64,000 nucleotides of DNA from Stakelama portus (GCF_003171655.1 NZ_QFZL01000004.1:248001-312000), one strand, 5' to 3'; shown: positions 36,332 to 44,584, numbered from the stretch's first letter. Notes: generated from the sequence alone by a model not told the origin. Program-made: numbers and translations.

Positions 36332-36997
36332 TTACCGAACCCTCGGGCCGCCGAACGGCAGCGGCGGCGGCGGGCGGCGATCGCGGCGCGGCAGCTGCGC
36401 CTGATAGGCATGGCCGCAATGTTCGACGCAATAGGGGAAGCCCGGGTTCACCTTGTCGCCGCAGAAATGGAAATCGGGCTCGCCCGGATGCCCCATCGGC
36501 CATTTGCAAATGCGGTCGTTCAGGTCGAGCAGGCTGGTCTTGCCTTCGATTTCCTTGCTCGGCTTTGCAGGCACCAGCCGGCGCGGCGGCGCCGGAGTCG
36601 CGGGCGGGGCCTGATCGCCGGGATTCTGGCGCACGAAACCGCCCGGGCCGACCGAGCGCAGCGTCGGGCCGTCGCTCTTGGCCTGGGGCTGCGGCGCGGG
36701 AGCTGCGGAGGCAGGGGCGGGGGGCGCCGATTGCGTCTGTTTCGGCGGGCTCGGCGGCGGTGGCGGTGGCGCCGCAGCTGCCGGGGCGGGCTTGGGAGCC
36801 GCCGCCTTGGGCGCCGAATCGCCCTTTGATTCGTTCGGTTTGACGGGCGAGGGACGCGATTGCAGGCCCAGGCGATGCGCCTTGCCGATCACGGCATTGC
36901 GGCTAACCCCGCCCAGTTCCTCGGCGATCTGAGTCGCGGTCATCCCGCTGTCCCACATCTTTTTCAGCGTCTCGATCCGTTCGTCGGTCCAGCTCAT
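36332..36997 (-). CDS. gcrA: GcrA cell-cycle regulator
   Basis: A 221-residue GcrA, a master regulator unique to alphaproteobacteria that binds sigma-70 and acts at GANTC-methylated (CcrM) promoters of cell-cycle genes. The N-terminal helix-turn-helix is diagnostic: MSWTDERIETLKKMWDSGMTATQIAEELGGVSRNAVIGKAHRLGL. The middle is a long Pro/Ala-rich linker (about 45-145). The C-terminal zinc-like block TSLLDLNDRICKWPMGHPGEPDFHFCGDKVNPGFPYCVEHCGHAYQ with conserved Cys and His is typical. It is divergent from the ABC permease. Confidence 0.95.
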   Translation of the reverse strand: MSWTDERIETLKKMWDSGMTATQIAEELGGVSRNAVIGKAHRLGLQSRPSPVKPNESKGDSAPKAAAPKPAPAAAAPPPPPPSPPKQTQSAPPAPASAAPAPQPQAKSDGPTLRSVGPGGFVRQNPGDQAPPATPAPPRRLVPAKPSKEIEGKTSLLDLNDRICKWPMGHPGEPDFHFCGDKVNPGFPYCVEHCGHAYQAQLPRRDRRPPPPLPFGGPRVR

Positions 36998-37062
36998 GGT
37001 CTTCCTTCGAATTTCTTCCCTTGGCTTGCAGCCATGCGCCGCAGCGACTACCCGCTCGCATC

Positions 37063-37917
37063 ATGGACAACCAGCCGTCGATCCAGCCTTCCGCACGACA
37101 TTCCCTGCCTGAGCCGGGGGTGCCGGCCATTCGGAATGTGAACTGGACGGGATTTTGGACTCTCTATGTGAAGGAGGTCCGGCGTTTCTTCAAGGTCCAG
37201 CTGCAGACGATCTGGGCGCCGGCGGTCACGACCTTGCTGTTTCTCGTCATCTTCACGGTCGCTTTGGGCGGTAATGGCCGTCATGTCAGCCTGAATGGCC
37301 AGCCGCTGCACTTCGCCGATTTCGTCGCGCCGGGCCTGATCGTCATGGGCATGCTGCAAAACAGTTTTGCCAATGCCAGCTTCTCGCTGCTGGTCGGCAA
37401 GATTCAGGGGACGATCGTCGATTATCTGATGCCGCCGCTTTCGACGCTGGAATTGCTGGCGGCGCTGGCGGGCGGCGCCGTGACGCGGGCCTTTTGCGTC
37501 GGCGGTGCGGTGTGGGTGGCGATGATGCTGTGGCCGGGCGTCAATGTCATGCCCGCGCATCCGCTGGTCGTATTGTGGTTCGGCTTCCTCGGCGCGCTGT
37601 TCCTTGCCTTCATGGGTGTGCTGACGTCGATCTGGGCGGAAAAATTCGATCACGCCGCTGCGGTGACCAATTTCGTCGTCGCGCCGCTGACGCTGCTGTC
37701 GGGCACATTCTATTCGGTCGAACGGCTCGCCCCGGCATTTCAGACGGTCAGCCACCTCAATCCCTTTTTCTACATCATCTCGGGCTTCCGATACGGCTTT
37801 CTGGGCCTTGCCGATTCGCCGGTCCTGTGGGGTGGGCTGGTGATCCTCATGCTCGATATTGCGATGGGGCTGTTCTGCTACTGGCTGCTGCGCAAGGGGT
37901 GGAAGGTAAAGAACTGA
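37063..37917 (+). CDS. ABC-2 type transporter permease
   Basis: A 284-residue membrane protein with six hydrophobic segments in the ABC-2 permease pattern. An N-terminal cytoplasmic stretch of about 40 residues precedes FKVQLQTIWAPAVTTLLFLVIFTVALG. The loop FADFVAPGLIVMGMLQNSFANASFSLLVGKIQGTIVDYLMPPLSTLELLAA, and PLTLLSGTFYSVERLAPAFQTVSHLNPFFYIISGFRYGFLG, are characteristic. Such permeases export polysaccharide, lipid or drugs, but no ATPase partner lies nearby. Start chosen at 37063; the longer frame back to 37021 has no ribosome site. Its promoter lies in the 65-base gap before gcrA. Confidence 0.85.
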   Translation: MDNQPSIQPSARHSLPEPGVPAIRNVNWTGFWTLYVKEVRRFFKVQLQTIWAPAVTTLLFLVIFTVALGGNGRHVSLNGQPLHFADFVAPGLIVMGMLQNSFANASFSLLVGKIQGTIVDYLMPPLSTLELLAALAGGAVTRAFCVGGAVWVAMMLWPGVNVMPAHPLVVLWFGFLGALFLAFMGVLTSIWAEKFDHAAAVTNFVVAPLTLLSGTFYSVERLAPAFQTVSHLNPFFYIISGFRYGFLGLADSPVLWGGLVILMLDIAMGLFCYWLLRKGWKVKN

Positions 37918-37953
37918 CGCCCCCGGGGGCGGCTTGATCCTTTCGTCCCGAAT

Positions 37954-38055
37954 CGCCAGAATAAGGGCCTGACGGTCCGGGCCCCTCTGGCGAACGCTGC
38001 CGGCGCGTTCGTGATGTCGGACGTTTCTTCCTGATGATGCCGGCTGCAGGAAGAA
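37954..38055 (+). promoter_or_regulatory. Structured leader before the Ca/Na antiporter gene
   Basis: Three successive hairpins lie in the 143-base gap before the ATG at 38061. The first pairs CGCCAGA (37954-37960) with TCTGGCG (37986-37992), with an inner GGGCC/GGCCC stem separated by an AUAA/C internal loop. The second is CGAACGC/GCGTTCG with a 7-base loop (37991-38011). The third pairs TTCTTCC (38025-38031) with GGAAGAA (38049-38055) and covers the AGGAAG ribosome site. All stems are exact. I do not recognise a known riboswitch class, and the yybP-ykoY conserved loops are not visible. There is no T run after the hairpins. Confidence 0.4.
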
Positions 38056-38060
38056 GCGCG

Positions 38061-39014
38061 ATGGATTTCCCTATGCTGTTGTTGTTGCTCGGTGGCGCCG
38101 CATTGCTGGCGCTGGGGGGCGAGTTGCTGGTGCGCGGTTCGGTCGCGCTGGCGGCGCGGCTGGGCGTCTCGCCGCTGCTCGCGGGCCTGACCATCGTCGC
38201 ATTCGGCACGTCTGCGCCCGAACTGGTGACGAGCGTGATCGCGGCGCTCGCGGGATCGCCCGATATCGCCATCGGCAATGTCGTCGGGTCGAACATGGCC
38301 AATATCCTGTTGATCGTCGGCGCCACGGCATTGCTGATGCCGATCGCCGTCGACCGCCTCGCCTATCGCCGCGATGCGTTCATGCTGGTCGTCGCGACCG
38401 GCGCCACCGTCGCTGTCATGGTGTCGCTGGGCCGGGTCGATCGCCTGATCGGCGCGGGATTCCTGGCATTGCTCGCGGTGCACATCCTCTGGGCCTATTT
38501 CGGCGAGCGTCGCCGAACCGCCACGCCGCCGGACTCGGGCGAAGCAGCCACTGCTGCGCCCGATTATGCGGTCGTGCCGGCGTTGCTGCTTGCGATTCTG
38601 GGCATGGCGGCGACCGTCGGCGGCGCGCGGCTGCTCGTCGATGGCGCGATCGAACTGGCGCGCGAATTCGGCATGTCCGAGGCCGTGATCGGCCTCACCA
38701 TCGTCGCGGTCGGCACTTCGCTGCCCGAACTGGTGACGTCGGTCGTGGCTGCGCTGCGCAAACATTCCGAAGTGGCGCTGGGCAATGTCATCGGATCCAG
38801 CCTGTTCAATCTGCTCGGCATTCTGGGCGTCACGGCATTGGTTCAGCCCCTGTCGGTGCCCGCCAGCATGATTCGCTTCGACGGCTGGGCGCTTGCCGCC
38901 GCGACATTGCTGCTCGTCGCGCTGTTGCTGCTGGTGCGGCGCATCGGGCGCAAGATCGGGCTGGCGATGTTGCTGGCCTATGCCGGCTATATCGCGCTGC
39001 TTTCGCAGATATAG
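38061..39014 (+). CDS. CaxA/YrbG-type calcium/sodium antiporter
   Basis: A 317-residue protein of the cation:Ca2+ exchanger family, with about ten hydrophobic segments in two inverted repeats. Each repeat carries the ion-binding motif: FGTSAPELVTSVIAAL (first half) and VGTSLPELVTSVVAAL (second half), each followed by GNVVGSNMANILLI or GNVIGSSLFNLLGI. Such antiporters swap Ca2+ or Na+ for H+/Na+ across the inner membrane. Start chosen at 38061, where AGGAAGAAG gives a ribosome site; an upstream frame start at 38034 is possible. The leader at 37954-38055 may fold over this site. Confidence 0.93.
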   Translation: MDFPMLLLLLGGAALLALGGELLVRGSVALAARLGVSPLLAGLTIVAFGTSAPELVTSVIAALAGSPDIAIGNVVGSNMANILLIVGATALLMPIAVDRLAYRRDAFMLVVATGATVAVMVSLGRVDRLIGAGFLALLAVHILWAYFGERRRTATPPDSGEAATAAPDYAVVPALLLAILGMAATVGGARLLVDGAIELAREFGMSEAVIGLTIVAVGTSLPELVTSVVAALRKHSEVALGNVIGSSLFNLLGILGVTALVQPLSVPASMIRFDGWALAAATLLLVALLLLVRRIGRKIGLAMLLAYAGYIALLSQI

Positions 39015-39062
39015 CGGGCGGCGGGCGCAATTGCGGCCCGGCGACACACGGTAAAACCGGTG

Positions 39063-39092
39063 TTGACGCGCCCATGCCCCAGCCGGTAATTA
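39063..39092 (+). promoter_or_regulatory. Candidate sigma-70-type promoter for argD
   Basis: TTGACG at 39063-39068 and TAATTA at 39087-39092 are separated by 18 bases, fitting a weak vegetative promoter. It lies 86 bases before the argD ATG and just ahead of the terminator-like hairpin at 39101, so any transcript from it would meet that hairpin first. It could be an argD promoter with attenuation or a chance match. Confidence 0.35.
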
Positions 39093-39100
39093 CCCGCTCC

Positions 39101-39127
39101 GGGCGGTCCGGCTGGGCCGCCCTTTTT
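39101..39127 (+). terminator. Intrinsic terminator between the antiporter gene and argD
   Basis: GGGCGGTCC (39101-39109) pairs with GGGCCGCCC (39114-39122) around a GGCT loop, one wobble pair, followed by five Ts (CCCTTTTTCG). It lies 86 bases after the antiporter stop, so it most likely ends that transcript. Its place downstream of a possible argD promoter leaves room for attenuation. Confidence 0.75.
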
Positions 39128-39177
39128 CGTTTGTTTGAAGGTTTCGTTTTTCACACGCAATTGGAGGAGCAGTTCCG

Positions 39178-40374
39178 ATGTCTATCACCGCACTCATGCC
39201 CGTTTACCCACGGTGCGATGTGCGTCCGGTGCGAGGCGAGGGCTGCTATCTGATCGGTGAGCGAGGCGAACGCTATCTCGATTTCGCCGCCGGTATCGCC
39301 GTCAATGCGCTGGGCCATGGCCATCCGCATCTGACCAGGGCGATTCAGGATCAGGCCGCGACGCTGATGCACGTTTCCAATCTCTACGGTTCGCCGCAGG
39401 GAGAGAAGCTGGCGCAGCGGATCGTCGACAACAGCTTTGCCGACACGGTGTTCTTCACCAATTCGGGCGCCGAAGCGGTCGAGTGCGCGATCAAGACCGC
39501 GCGCCGCTATCACTATGCGAGCGGCAATCCGCAAAAGCACACGCTGATCACCTTCCACAACGCCTTTCACGGGCGGACGATGGGATCGATTTCGGCGACC
39601 AACCAGCCCAAGATGCGCGAAGGGTTCGAGCCGCTCGCGCCGGGCTTCAAATATGCGCCGTTCGACGATCTCGAAGCCGCGCTCGAGCTGATCGACGAGA
39701 ACACGGCGGGATTCCTGGTCGAGCCGGTGCAGGGCGAGGGCGGTATCCGCCCGGCCAGCCCTGAATTCCTTCAGGGCCTGCGCAAGGCGTGCGATGAAAA
39801 GGGGCTGCTGCTCGTTCTGGACGAGGTTCAGTGCGGCTATGGCCGGACCGGCACCTATTTCGCCTATGAACAATATGGCATCGAGCCGGATATCCTGGCG
39901 TCGGCCAAGGGCATTGGCGGCGGCTTTCCGTTCGGCGCATGCCTCGCGACCGAGGAAGCGGCCAAGGGCATGGTGTTCGGCACCCACGGCTCCACCTATG
40001 GCGGCAATCCGCTCGCCATGGCGGCGGGTCAGGCGATCCTCGACGTGATGCTCGAACCGGGTTTCTTCGAGCATGTCCGCACGATGGGCGACCGGCTGCG
40101 CAATGCGCTCGAGCAGATGATCCCCAATCACGACAGCCTGTTCGACAGCGTGCGCGGCATGGGGCTGATGCTCGGCATCAAGCTGAAAGACCCGGCGGTC
40201 AGCCGCGATTTCGTGGCGCATGCGCGCGACAATCACGGACTGTTGCTGGTTGCGGCGGGCGAGAATGTCGTCCGCGTCCTGCCGCCACTGGTGATCGAGG
40301 ACAGTCATGTGTCCGAGTGCGTCCAGAAACTCAGCGAAGCCGCGCGGAGCTATACGCCGCCCAGCGGCGATTGA
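39178..40374 (+). CDS. argD: Acetylornithine aminotransferase
   Basis: A 398-residue class III PLP aminotransferase that interconverts N-acetylornithine and N-acetylglutamate semialdehyde in arginine synthesis. It opens MPVYPRCDVRPVRGEGCYLIGERGERYLDFAAGIAVNALGHGHP. FFTNSGAEAVECAIKTARRYHY, FHNAFHGRTMGS and the PLP lysine in DILASAKGIGGGFPFGA are all present. HGSTYGGNPLAMAAG is the last active-site block. It is followed by argF after the repeat at 40384. A GGAGGAG ribosome site lies 7 bases before the ATG. The same enzyme often serves lysine synthesis as DapC. Confidence 0.95.
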   Translation: MSITALMPVYPRCDVRPVRGEGCYLIGERGERYLDFAAGIAVNALGHGHPHLTRAIQDQAATLMHVSNLYGSPQGEKLAQRIVDNSFADTVFFTNSGAEAVECAIKTARRYHYASGNPQKHTLITFHNAFHGRTMGSISATNQPKMREGFEPLAPGFKYAPFDDLEAALELIDENTAGFLVEPVQGEGGIRPASPEFLQGLRKACDEKGLLLVLDEVQCGYGRTGTYFAYEQYGIEPDILASAKGIGGGFPFGACLATEEAAKGMVFGTHGSTYGGNPLAMAAGQAILDVMLEPGFFEHVRTMGDRLRNALEQMIPNHDSLFDSVRGMGLMLGIKLKDPAVSRDFVAHARDNHGLLLVAAGENVVRVLPPLVIEDSHVSECVQKLSEAARSYTPPSGD

Positions 40375-40383
40375 ACCCAACTC

Positions 40384-40505
40384 CTCCCCGCTCGCGGGGA
40401 GGGGGACCAGCCAGCGGCTGGTGGAGGGGGCGAGCCATAAACGCAGCGCATGTGGAGAACTCCCTCCACCATGCTGCGCATGGTCCCCCTCCCCGTGCCG
40501 GGGAG
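40384..40505. repeat. Long imperfect inverted repeat between argD and argF
   Basis: The left part runs CTCCCCGCTCGCGGGGAGGG then GGACC..CC.GCGG.TGGTGGAGGG. After about 35 bases the right part returns CTCCCTCCACCATGCTGCGC then ATGGTCCCCCTCCCCG.GCCGGGGAG. Each end is itself a tight CTCCCCG/CGGGGAG hairpin. The right end supplies the GGGGAG ribosome binding site of argF, 8-13 bases before its ATG. This CTCCCC..GGGGAGGGGGACC element is a widespread interspersed repeat in sphingomonads, from memory. It fills the 138-base gap. Confidence 0.65.
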
Positions 40506-40512
40506 AAATTAG

Positions 40513-41430
40513 ATGAGACATTTTCTCGACCTGTCCGATGCCGGCAGCGAAGCCATCGCCGCGATGCTTGCCGATGCCGCGAGCCGCAAGGCGGCACGCA
40601 AGGGGCTGCCCAAGGGCCAGCCCGATCCCGACGCACCGCTTGCCGGCCGCACGCTGGCGATGGTGTTCGAAAAAAACTCGACGCGCACTCGAGTCAGCTT
40701 TGACATGGCGATCCGCCAGCTGGGCGGCAGCGCGGTGATCCTCGATGCCGGGACCAGCCAGCTTGGTCGCGGGGAAACCATCGCCGATACCGCGCGCGTG
40801 CTGTCGGGCTATTGCGACGCGATCATGGTGCGTACCGACGATCATGCCAAGATCGAGGAAATGGCGCATTATGCCAGCGTGCCGGTGATCAACGGCCTGA
40901 CCGATCATTCGCACCCGTGCCAGATCATGGCCGACATGCAGGCAGTGATCGAGGCGGGCAAGCCGCTCGACGGGCTCAAATGGACCTGGCTGGGCGACGG
41001 CAACAATGTCCTGCATTCGATTGTCGAAGCGGGCGGGCTGATGGGCTTCGATGTCGTCGCCTGCTGCCCCGAAGGCTATGATCCCTCGCCCGAGGTGATG
41101 CGTGCCGCAGGAAACCGTGCGTCGCTGAGCCGCGATCCGGTCGCTGCGGTCGCCGGAGCCGATGTCATCGTCACCGATACCTGGATTTCGATGGGACAGG
41201 CGCATGCCGAGGAAAAGCTCGCGGCGATGATGCCCTATCAGGTGACCGAGGCGCTGATGGCGCAGGCGAAGTCCGACGCGATCTTCCTCCATTGCCTGCC
41301 CGCGCATCGCGGCGAGGAAGTGGTTGCCGAAGTGATCGACGGCCCGCAAAGCCGGATCTGGCCGGAGGCGGAAAACCGCGTCCATGCCCAGAAATCGGTG
41401 CTGCGCTGGTGCTTCGGCCAGATCGGGTAA
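40513..41430 (+). CDS. argF: Ornithine carbamoyltransferase
   Basis: A 305-residue ArgF that condenses ornithine with carbamoyl phosphate to citrulline. Carbamoyl-phosphate binding is [23 protein letters not shown], with [21 protein letters not shown] ([20 protein letters not shown]) following. The ornithine loop is [11 protein letters not shown], and the late cysteine block is [21 protein letters not shown]. Length is normal. The start at 40513 uses the GGGGAG at the edge of the repeat. It follows argD, so the two arginine steps are neighbours though the 138-base repeat lies between them. Confidence 0.95.
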   Translation: MRHFLDLSDAGSEAIAAMLADAASRKAARKGLPKGQPDPDAPLAGRTLAMVFEKNSTRTRVSFDMAIRQLGGSAVILDAGTSQLGRGETIADTARVLSGYCDAIMVRTDDHAKIEEMAHYASVPVINGLTDHSHPCQIMADMQAVIEAGKPLDGLKWTWLGDGNNVLHSIVEAGGLMGFDVVACCPEGYDPSPEVMRAAGNRASLSRDPVAAVAGADVIVTDTWISMGQAHAEEKLAAMMPYQVTEALMAQAKSDAIFLHCLPAHRGEEVVAEVIDGPQSRIWPEAENRVHAQKSVLRWCFGQIG

Positions 41431-41478
41431 GTTGTTTCGGCCTCAGGGCATCCTATCTGTTGCCCTGAACCGATATTT

Positions 41479-41566
41479 CCCGTTCGCGCCGAGCCTGTCG
41501 AAGCGCTGTACTTCTTTCCGGGCAGAAGGAGGACGGACGGGGCTTCGACAAGCTCAGCCCGAATGG
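41479..41566. repeat. Imperfect palindromic repeat before hslO
   Basis: The arm CCCGTTCGCGCCGAGCCTGT...CGAAGC (41479-41504) is near-complementary to GCTTCGACAAGCTCAGCCCG...AATGG (41542-41566), differing at a few positions. The core GAGC.TGTCGAAGC / GCTTCGACAAGCTC is a common sphingomonad intergenic palindrome, from memory. It lies between argF and hslO and ends 7 bases before the hslO ATG, so a hairpin would abut or cover the ribosome site. Confidence 0.6.
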
Positions 41567-41573
41567 TCTTTCT

Positions 41574-42497
41574 ATGCGTGACACCGTTGCTACTCCCGAT
41601 CTCGACCGCGCGATCGGCTTCACCATCCCGGCCCGCCATGCGCGCGGGCGCCTCGTCCGGCTCGGCCCCGTGGTCGACCAGATTCTGGCGGCACATGCCT
41701 ATCCCCCCGCGATCGAACGATTGCTGGGGGAGGCGCTGACGCTGACTGCATTGCTCGGCTCGACGCTGAAGGATGCCGGCGGCCAGCTGACCATGCAGGC
41801 GCAGACCGAGCGCGGCATCGTCAAGCTGCTGGTGTGCGATTATCAGGGCGGCGCGCTGCGCGGCTATGTCCAGTTCGATGCTGACCGGCTGGCGACGCTC
41901 GGGGCGAATCCGTCGCTGTTCGCGATGTTCAACCAGGGCTATCTCGCGATCACCTTTGACCAGGCGACGACCGGCGAACGCTATCAGGGCATCGTTCCGC
42001 TGGAAGGCGAATCCTTTTCCGACGCAGCCGAACAATATTTCGTGCAGTCGGAACAGATCCCGACGCTGATCCGCGTGGGAACGCGGCGCGATGCCGATGG
42101 AAAGCTGATTGCCGGGGGGCTGTTCCTCCAGCATCTTCCCGATGGCGAGGAAGGTGGCGAACGGCTGCATTCGCGCGACGATCACCCCGAATGGGAACAT
42201 GTGTCGACGCTGGGCGGGACGATGGGCAGCGACGAACTTGCCGATCCCGAACTGACGCTCGAAACGCTGATCTGGCGGTTGTTCAACGAAGAACGCGAAG
42301 TGCGCGCGCTCAGCAGTGTCGCGCTCTCGCGTGGTTGCCGGTGCGACACCGCGCATATTCGTCAGGTTTTGGCGAAATTTCCGGTCGAGGAGCGCGAAGC
42401 GATGGCCGATGATTCCGGTTTGATTACCGTAGATTGCGCCTTTTGTGCGCGCGGCTTTCCCGTTTCGCTCACGGAACTTGCGTCAGAAGAGTTGTAA
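41574..42497 (+). CDS. hslO: Hsp33-family redox chaperone
   Basis: A 307-residue Hsp33, a zinc-dependent chaperone that becomes active on oxidation and protects proteins from aggregation. The N-terminal chaperone core and linker are family-like (VDQILAAHAYPPAIERLLGEALTLTALLGSTLKDAGGQLTMQAQTERGIVKLLV). The redox centre is CXC (RGCRCDT) followed 30 residues later by CXXC (VDCAFCARGF). All four zinc cysteines are present. The ATG at 41574 has a poor ribosome site; a hairpin repeat sits directly upstream. An arginine-synthesis gene precedes it without obvious link. Confidence 0.93.
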   Translation: MRDTVATPDLDRAIGFTIPARHARGRLVRLGPVVDQILAAHAYPPAIERLLGEALTLTALLGSTLKDAGGQLTMQAQTERGIVKLLVCDYQGGALRGYVQFDADRLATLGANPSLFAMFNQGYLAITFDQATTGERYQGIVPLEGESFSDAAEQYFVQSEQIPTLIRVGTRRDADGKLIAGGLFLQHLPDGEEGGERLHSRDDHPEWEHVSTLGGTMGSDELADPELTLETLIWRLFNEEREVRALSSVALSRGCRCDTAHIRQVLAKFPVEEREAMADDSGLITVDCAFCARGFPVSLTELASEEL

Positions 42498-42529
42498 GTT
42501 GCTGCAGTGCACACGATATTCCTGTTGTT

Positions 42530-43027
42530 ATGACTCATGACCGCCCCTTGCCGGGAAGCTCCCAGGCACAATCGCCCCGGCGCCGGACCGGCACGGTGGC
42601 GGTAGCGCTGGCGTCGGTCGTCGGATTGTTCGCGATGGCGGTCGACCCGGCGGTTTCCACTGCCAGCGATTACGAAGTATCCGCTTCGTCGCAGGCCGGT
42701 GGCCAGTCGCTGGCTGCGCTTGCGACGCTCGAAAAGGGGCAGTGGCGCCTGCGCGAACGCAACAGCAACGCAACGCGCGATATCTGCGTCACCAATCCGG
42801 CGGCGCTTGTGCAACTGCGGCACAGCAACGCGCAATGTTCGCATTTCGTGATCGAAAATACCGCCAATCAGGCGACCGTCCATTATACCTGCCCCGGGCA
42901 TGGCCATGGCCGGACGACCATTTCGGTCGAAACGCCTCGGCTGATCCAGCTGCAGACGCAGGGCGTGATCGACGGCGCACCCTTTTCGAGCGAATTCGAA
43001 GGTCGCCGTACCGGCAATTGCCGATAG
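42530..43027 (+). CDS. Secreted DUF3617-like protein
   Basis: A 165-residue exported protein of unknown function. The N-terminus is Arg/Gln-rich, followed by a hydrophobic signal (VAVALASVVGLFAMAVDPAVSTA). The mature part has two cysteines pairs in CVTNPAALVQLRHSNAQC and YTCPGHGHGRTTISVETPRLIQLQTQGVIDGAPFSSEFEGRRTGNC, matching the DUF3617 pattern as I recall it. The start at 42530 lies 32 bases after hslO, possibly on the same transcript. The terminator at 43131 ends it. Function cannot be inferred. Confidence 0.72.
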   Translation: MTHDRPLPGSSQAQSPRRRTGTVAVALASVVGLFAMAVDPAVSTASDYEVSASSQAGGQSLAALATLEKGQWRLRERNSNATRDICVTNPAALVQLRHSNAQCSHFVIENTANQATVHYTCPGHGHGRTTISVETPRLIQLQTQGVIDGAPFSSEFEGRRTGNCR

Positions 43028-43130
43028 GCGCGAACGGGCTGACGCTTTGGTAACCATTTGGTCGGATAGTGACGGCATGCGTTCCCTTTCGGTGCGCGTT
43101 CCTCCTGGCAGGGTTTATCCCCGCGACCTT

Positions 43131-43157
43131 GGGCCGTTCTTCCGGACGGCCCTTTTT
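43131..43157 (+). terminator. Intrinsic terminator before queC
   Basis: GGGCCGT (43131-43137) pairs with ACGGCCC (43146-43152), a perfect 7-bp stem with an 8-base loop, followed by TTTTT. It ends the transcript of the DUF3617-like gene. The queC start is 59 bases further on. The rest of the 188-base gap shows nothing recognisable; no preQ1 riboswitch was identified. Confidence 0.8.
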
Positions 43158-43215
43158 CTGAAGGTCGATGGCGCGGTGGGTAGACGCGGCCGGAAAAACC
43201 GTTAGCGCTTGCAAT

Positions 43216-43905
43216 ATGACTGACGCCGGAACCTATGCCGTGGTCCTCCTTTCCGGAGGGCTCGATTCGATGGTGTCCGCCGCGCGCGCGCGCGAGGACG
43301 GCCATCGCCTGCTCGCGCTTTCGATCGATTATAATCAGCGGCATCAGGTCGAACTCGCCGCCGCGCGCCGGATCGCCAGTGCGTTGGGGGCGGAGCGGCA
43401 TGTCGTCCTGCCGATCGACTTGCGCGCGTTCGGTGGATCGGCACTGACGGATTCGATCGACGTGCCCAAGACCGGTGTCGGCGCCGATATTCCGGTCACC
43501 TATGTCCCCGCGCGCAATATGATTTTCCTCAGCCTCGCGCTCGGCTGGGCAGAGGCGGTGGGCGCGCGCGACATCTATATCGGTGTCAACGCGCTCGATT
43601 ATTCGGGCTATCCCGATTGCCGCCCTGAATTCATCGACGGTTTCGAAAAGCTCGCCGAACTGGCGACCAAGGCCGGGGTGGAAGGCGAAGCCTTTCGCAT
43701 CCGTGCGCCGCTTCAGCACATGACCAAGGCGCAGATCGCGGCCGAGGCGGTACGGCTGGGGCTCGATGCGGGGATCAGCTGGTCCTGCTATGACCCCGCG
43801 CCGGGCGGCGTGCATTGCGGCAAATGCGATAGCTGCCGGTTGCGTGCCAAGGGATATGCGGAGGCGGGGATTCCCGATCCTACCGTCTATGCCGTTCCCG
43901 CCTGA
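43216..43905 (+). CDS. queC: 7-cyano-7-deazaguanine synthase QueC
   Basis: A 229-residue QueC, which uses ATP and ammonia to convert 7-carboxy-7-deazaguanine to preQ0 for queuosine tRNA modification. The PP-loop is [17 protein letters not shown], followed by [41 protein letters not shown] and the zinc site [21 protein letters not shown] complete the pattern. Start at 43216; a longer frame from 43168 runs into the terminator and is not supported. queE follows by 10 bases, forming an operon. Confidence 0.95.
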   Translation: MTDAGTYAVVLLSGGLDSMVSAARAREDGHRLLALSIDYNQRHQVELAAARRIASALGAERHVVLPIDLRAFGGSALTDSIDVPKTGVGADIPVTYVPARNMIFLSLALGWAEAVGARDIYIGVNALDYSGYPDCRPEFIDGFEKLAELATKAGVEGEAFRIRAPLQHMTKAQIAAEAVRLGLDAGISWSCYDPAPGGVHCGKCDSCRLRAKGYAEAGIPDPTVYAVPA

Positions 43906-43915
43906 GGGCGACGCC

Positions 43916-44548
43916 ATGGGTTACGCCGTCAAGGAAATGTTCCTGACGCTTCAGGGCGAAGGCGCCAATGCCGGTGCACGTGCGGTGTTCGTGCGCTTTG
44001 CCGGCTGCAACCTCTGGTCGGGCCGTGAAGCCGATCGTGCCACGGCGATCTGTCGTTTCTGCGATACCGATTTCGTGGGGATGGACGGCATCGGTGGCGG
44101 GCGCTTCGCCGATGCGCAGGCGCTGGCTGCCGCTGCTGCGGGCCATTGGGGGCCGGATCGCGAGGCGCGTTTTGCCGTGCTGACCGGCGGCGAGCCGATG
44201 TTGCAGGTCGACGACGCTCTGGTCGATGCGCTGCATGCCGAGGGCTTCCGCATCGCGATCGAAACCAACGGCACCTTGCCCGTCCATCGCGGCATCGACT
44301 GGATCTGCGTCAGTCCCAAGGCAGGCAGCGACGTCGTCCAGCGCGACGGCGACGAACTCAAGCTCGTCTGGCCGCAGGCCGGGATCGATCCCGAGGAACT
44401 CGAACGATGGGATTTCGGGCTGCGGCTGGTTCAGCCGATGGACGATGCCGCCGCCGATGCCAATCTGGCCGCAGCCATTGCCTTTGCAATGGAACGCCCG
44501 GGCTGGCGCCTGACGCTGCAGACGCACAAGCTGCTCGGCCTGCGCTGA
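43916..44548 (+). CDS. queE: 7-carboxy-7-deazaguanine synthase QueE
   Basis: A 210-residue radical SAM enzyme that converts CPH4 to 7-carboxy-7-deazaguanine, the QueC substrate. The cluster cysteines follow the extended C-x14-C-x2-C form: AGCNLWSGREADRATAICRFCDTDFVG, typical of one QueE subclass. The substrate-binding LTGGEPMLQVDDALVDALHAEGFRIAIETNGTLP and KLVWPQAG follow. Start at 43916 with GAGGG upstream; an ATG at 43889 inside queC is less likely. It is the second gene of the queC-queE pair; queD lies elsewhere. Confidence 0.93.
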   Translation: MGYAVKEMFLTLQGEGANAGARAVFVRFAGCNLWSGREADRATAICRFCDTDFVGMDGIGGGRFADAQALAAAAAGHWGPDREARFAVLTGGEPMLQVDDALVDALHAEGFRIAIETNGTLPVHRGIDWICVSPKAGSDVVQRDGDELKLVWPQAGIDPEELERWDFGLRLVQPMDDAAADANLAAAIAFAMERPGWRLTLQTHKLLGLR

Positions 44549-44584
44549 ACGCCGGGCGTCCCGGTCAGCGCCACGGCCTCTCCA

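Noticed and set aside
37918..37931. Perfect CGCCCCCGGGGGCG palindrome after the ABC permease stop
   Set aside because: It has no loop and no T run, so it is a poor terminator; probably GC-rich chance sequence or part of the leader.
39151..41385. 744-codon open frame spanning argD, the repeat and argF on the minus strand
   Set aside because: It would cross two recognised genes and an intergenic repeat; the peptide has no plausible domain.
43028..43215. Possible preQ1 riboswitch before queC
   Set aside because: The gap holds a terminator but no recognisable preQ1 pseudoknot pattern.
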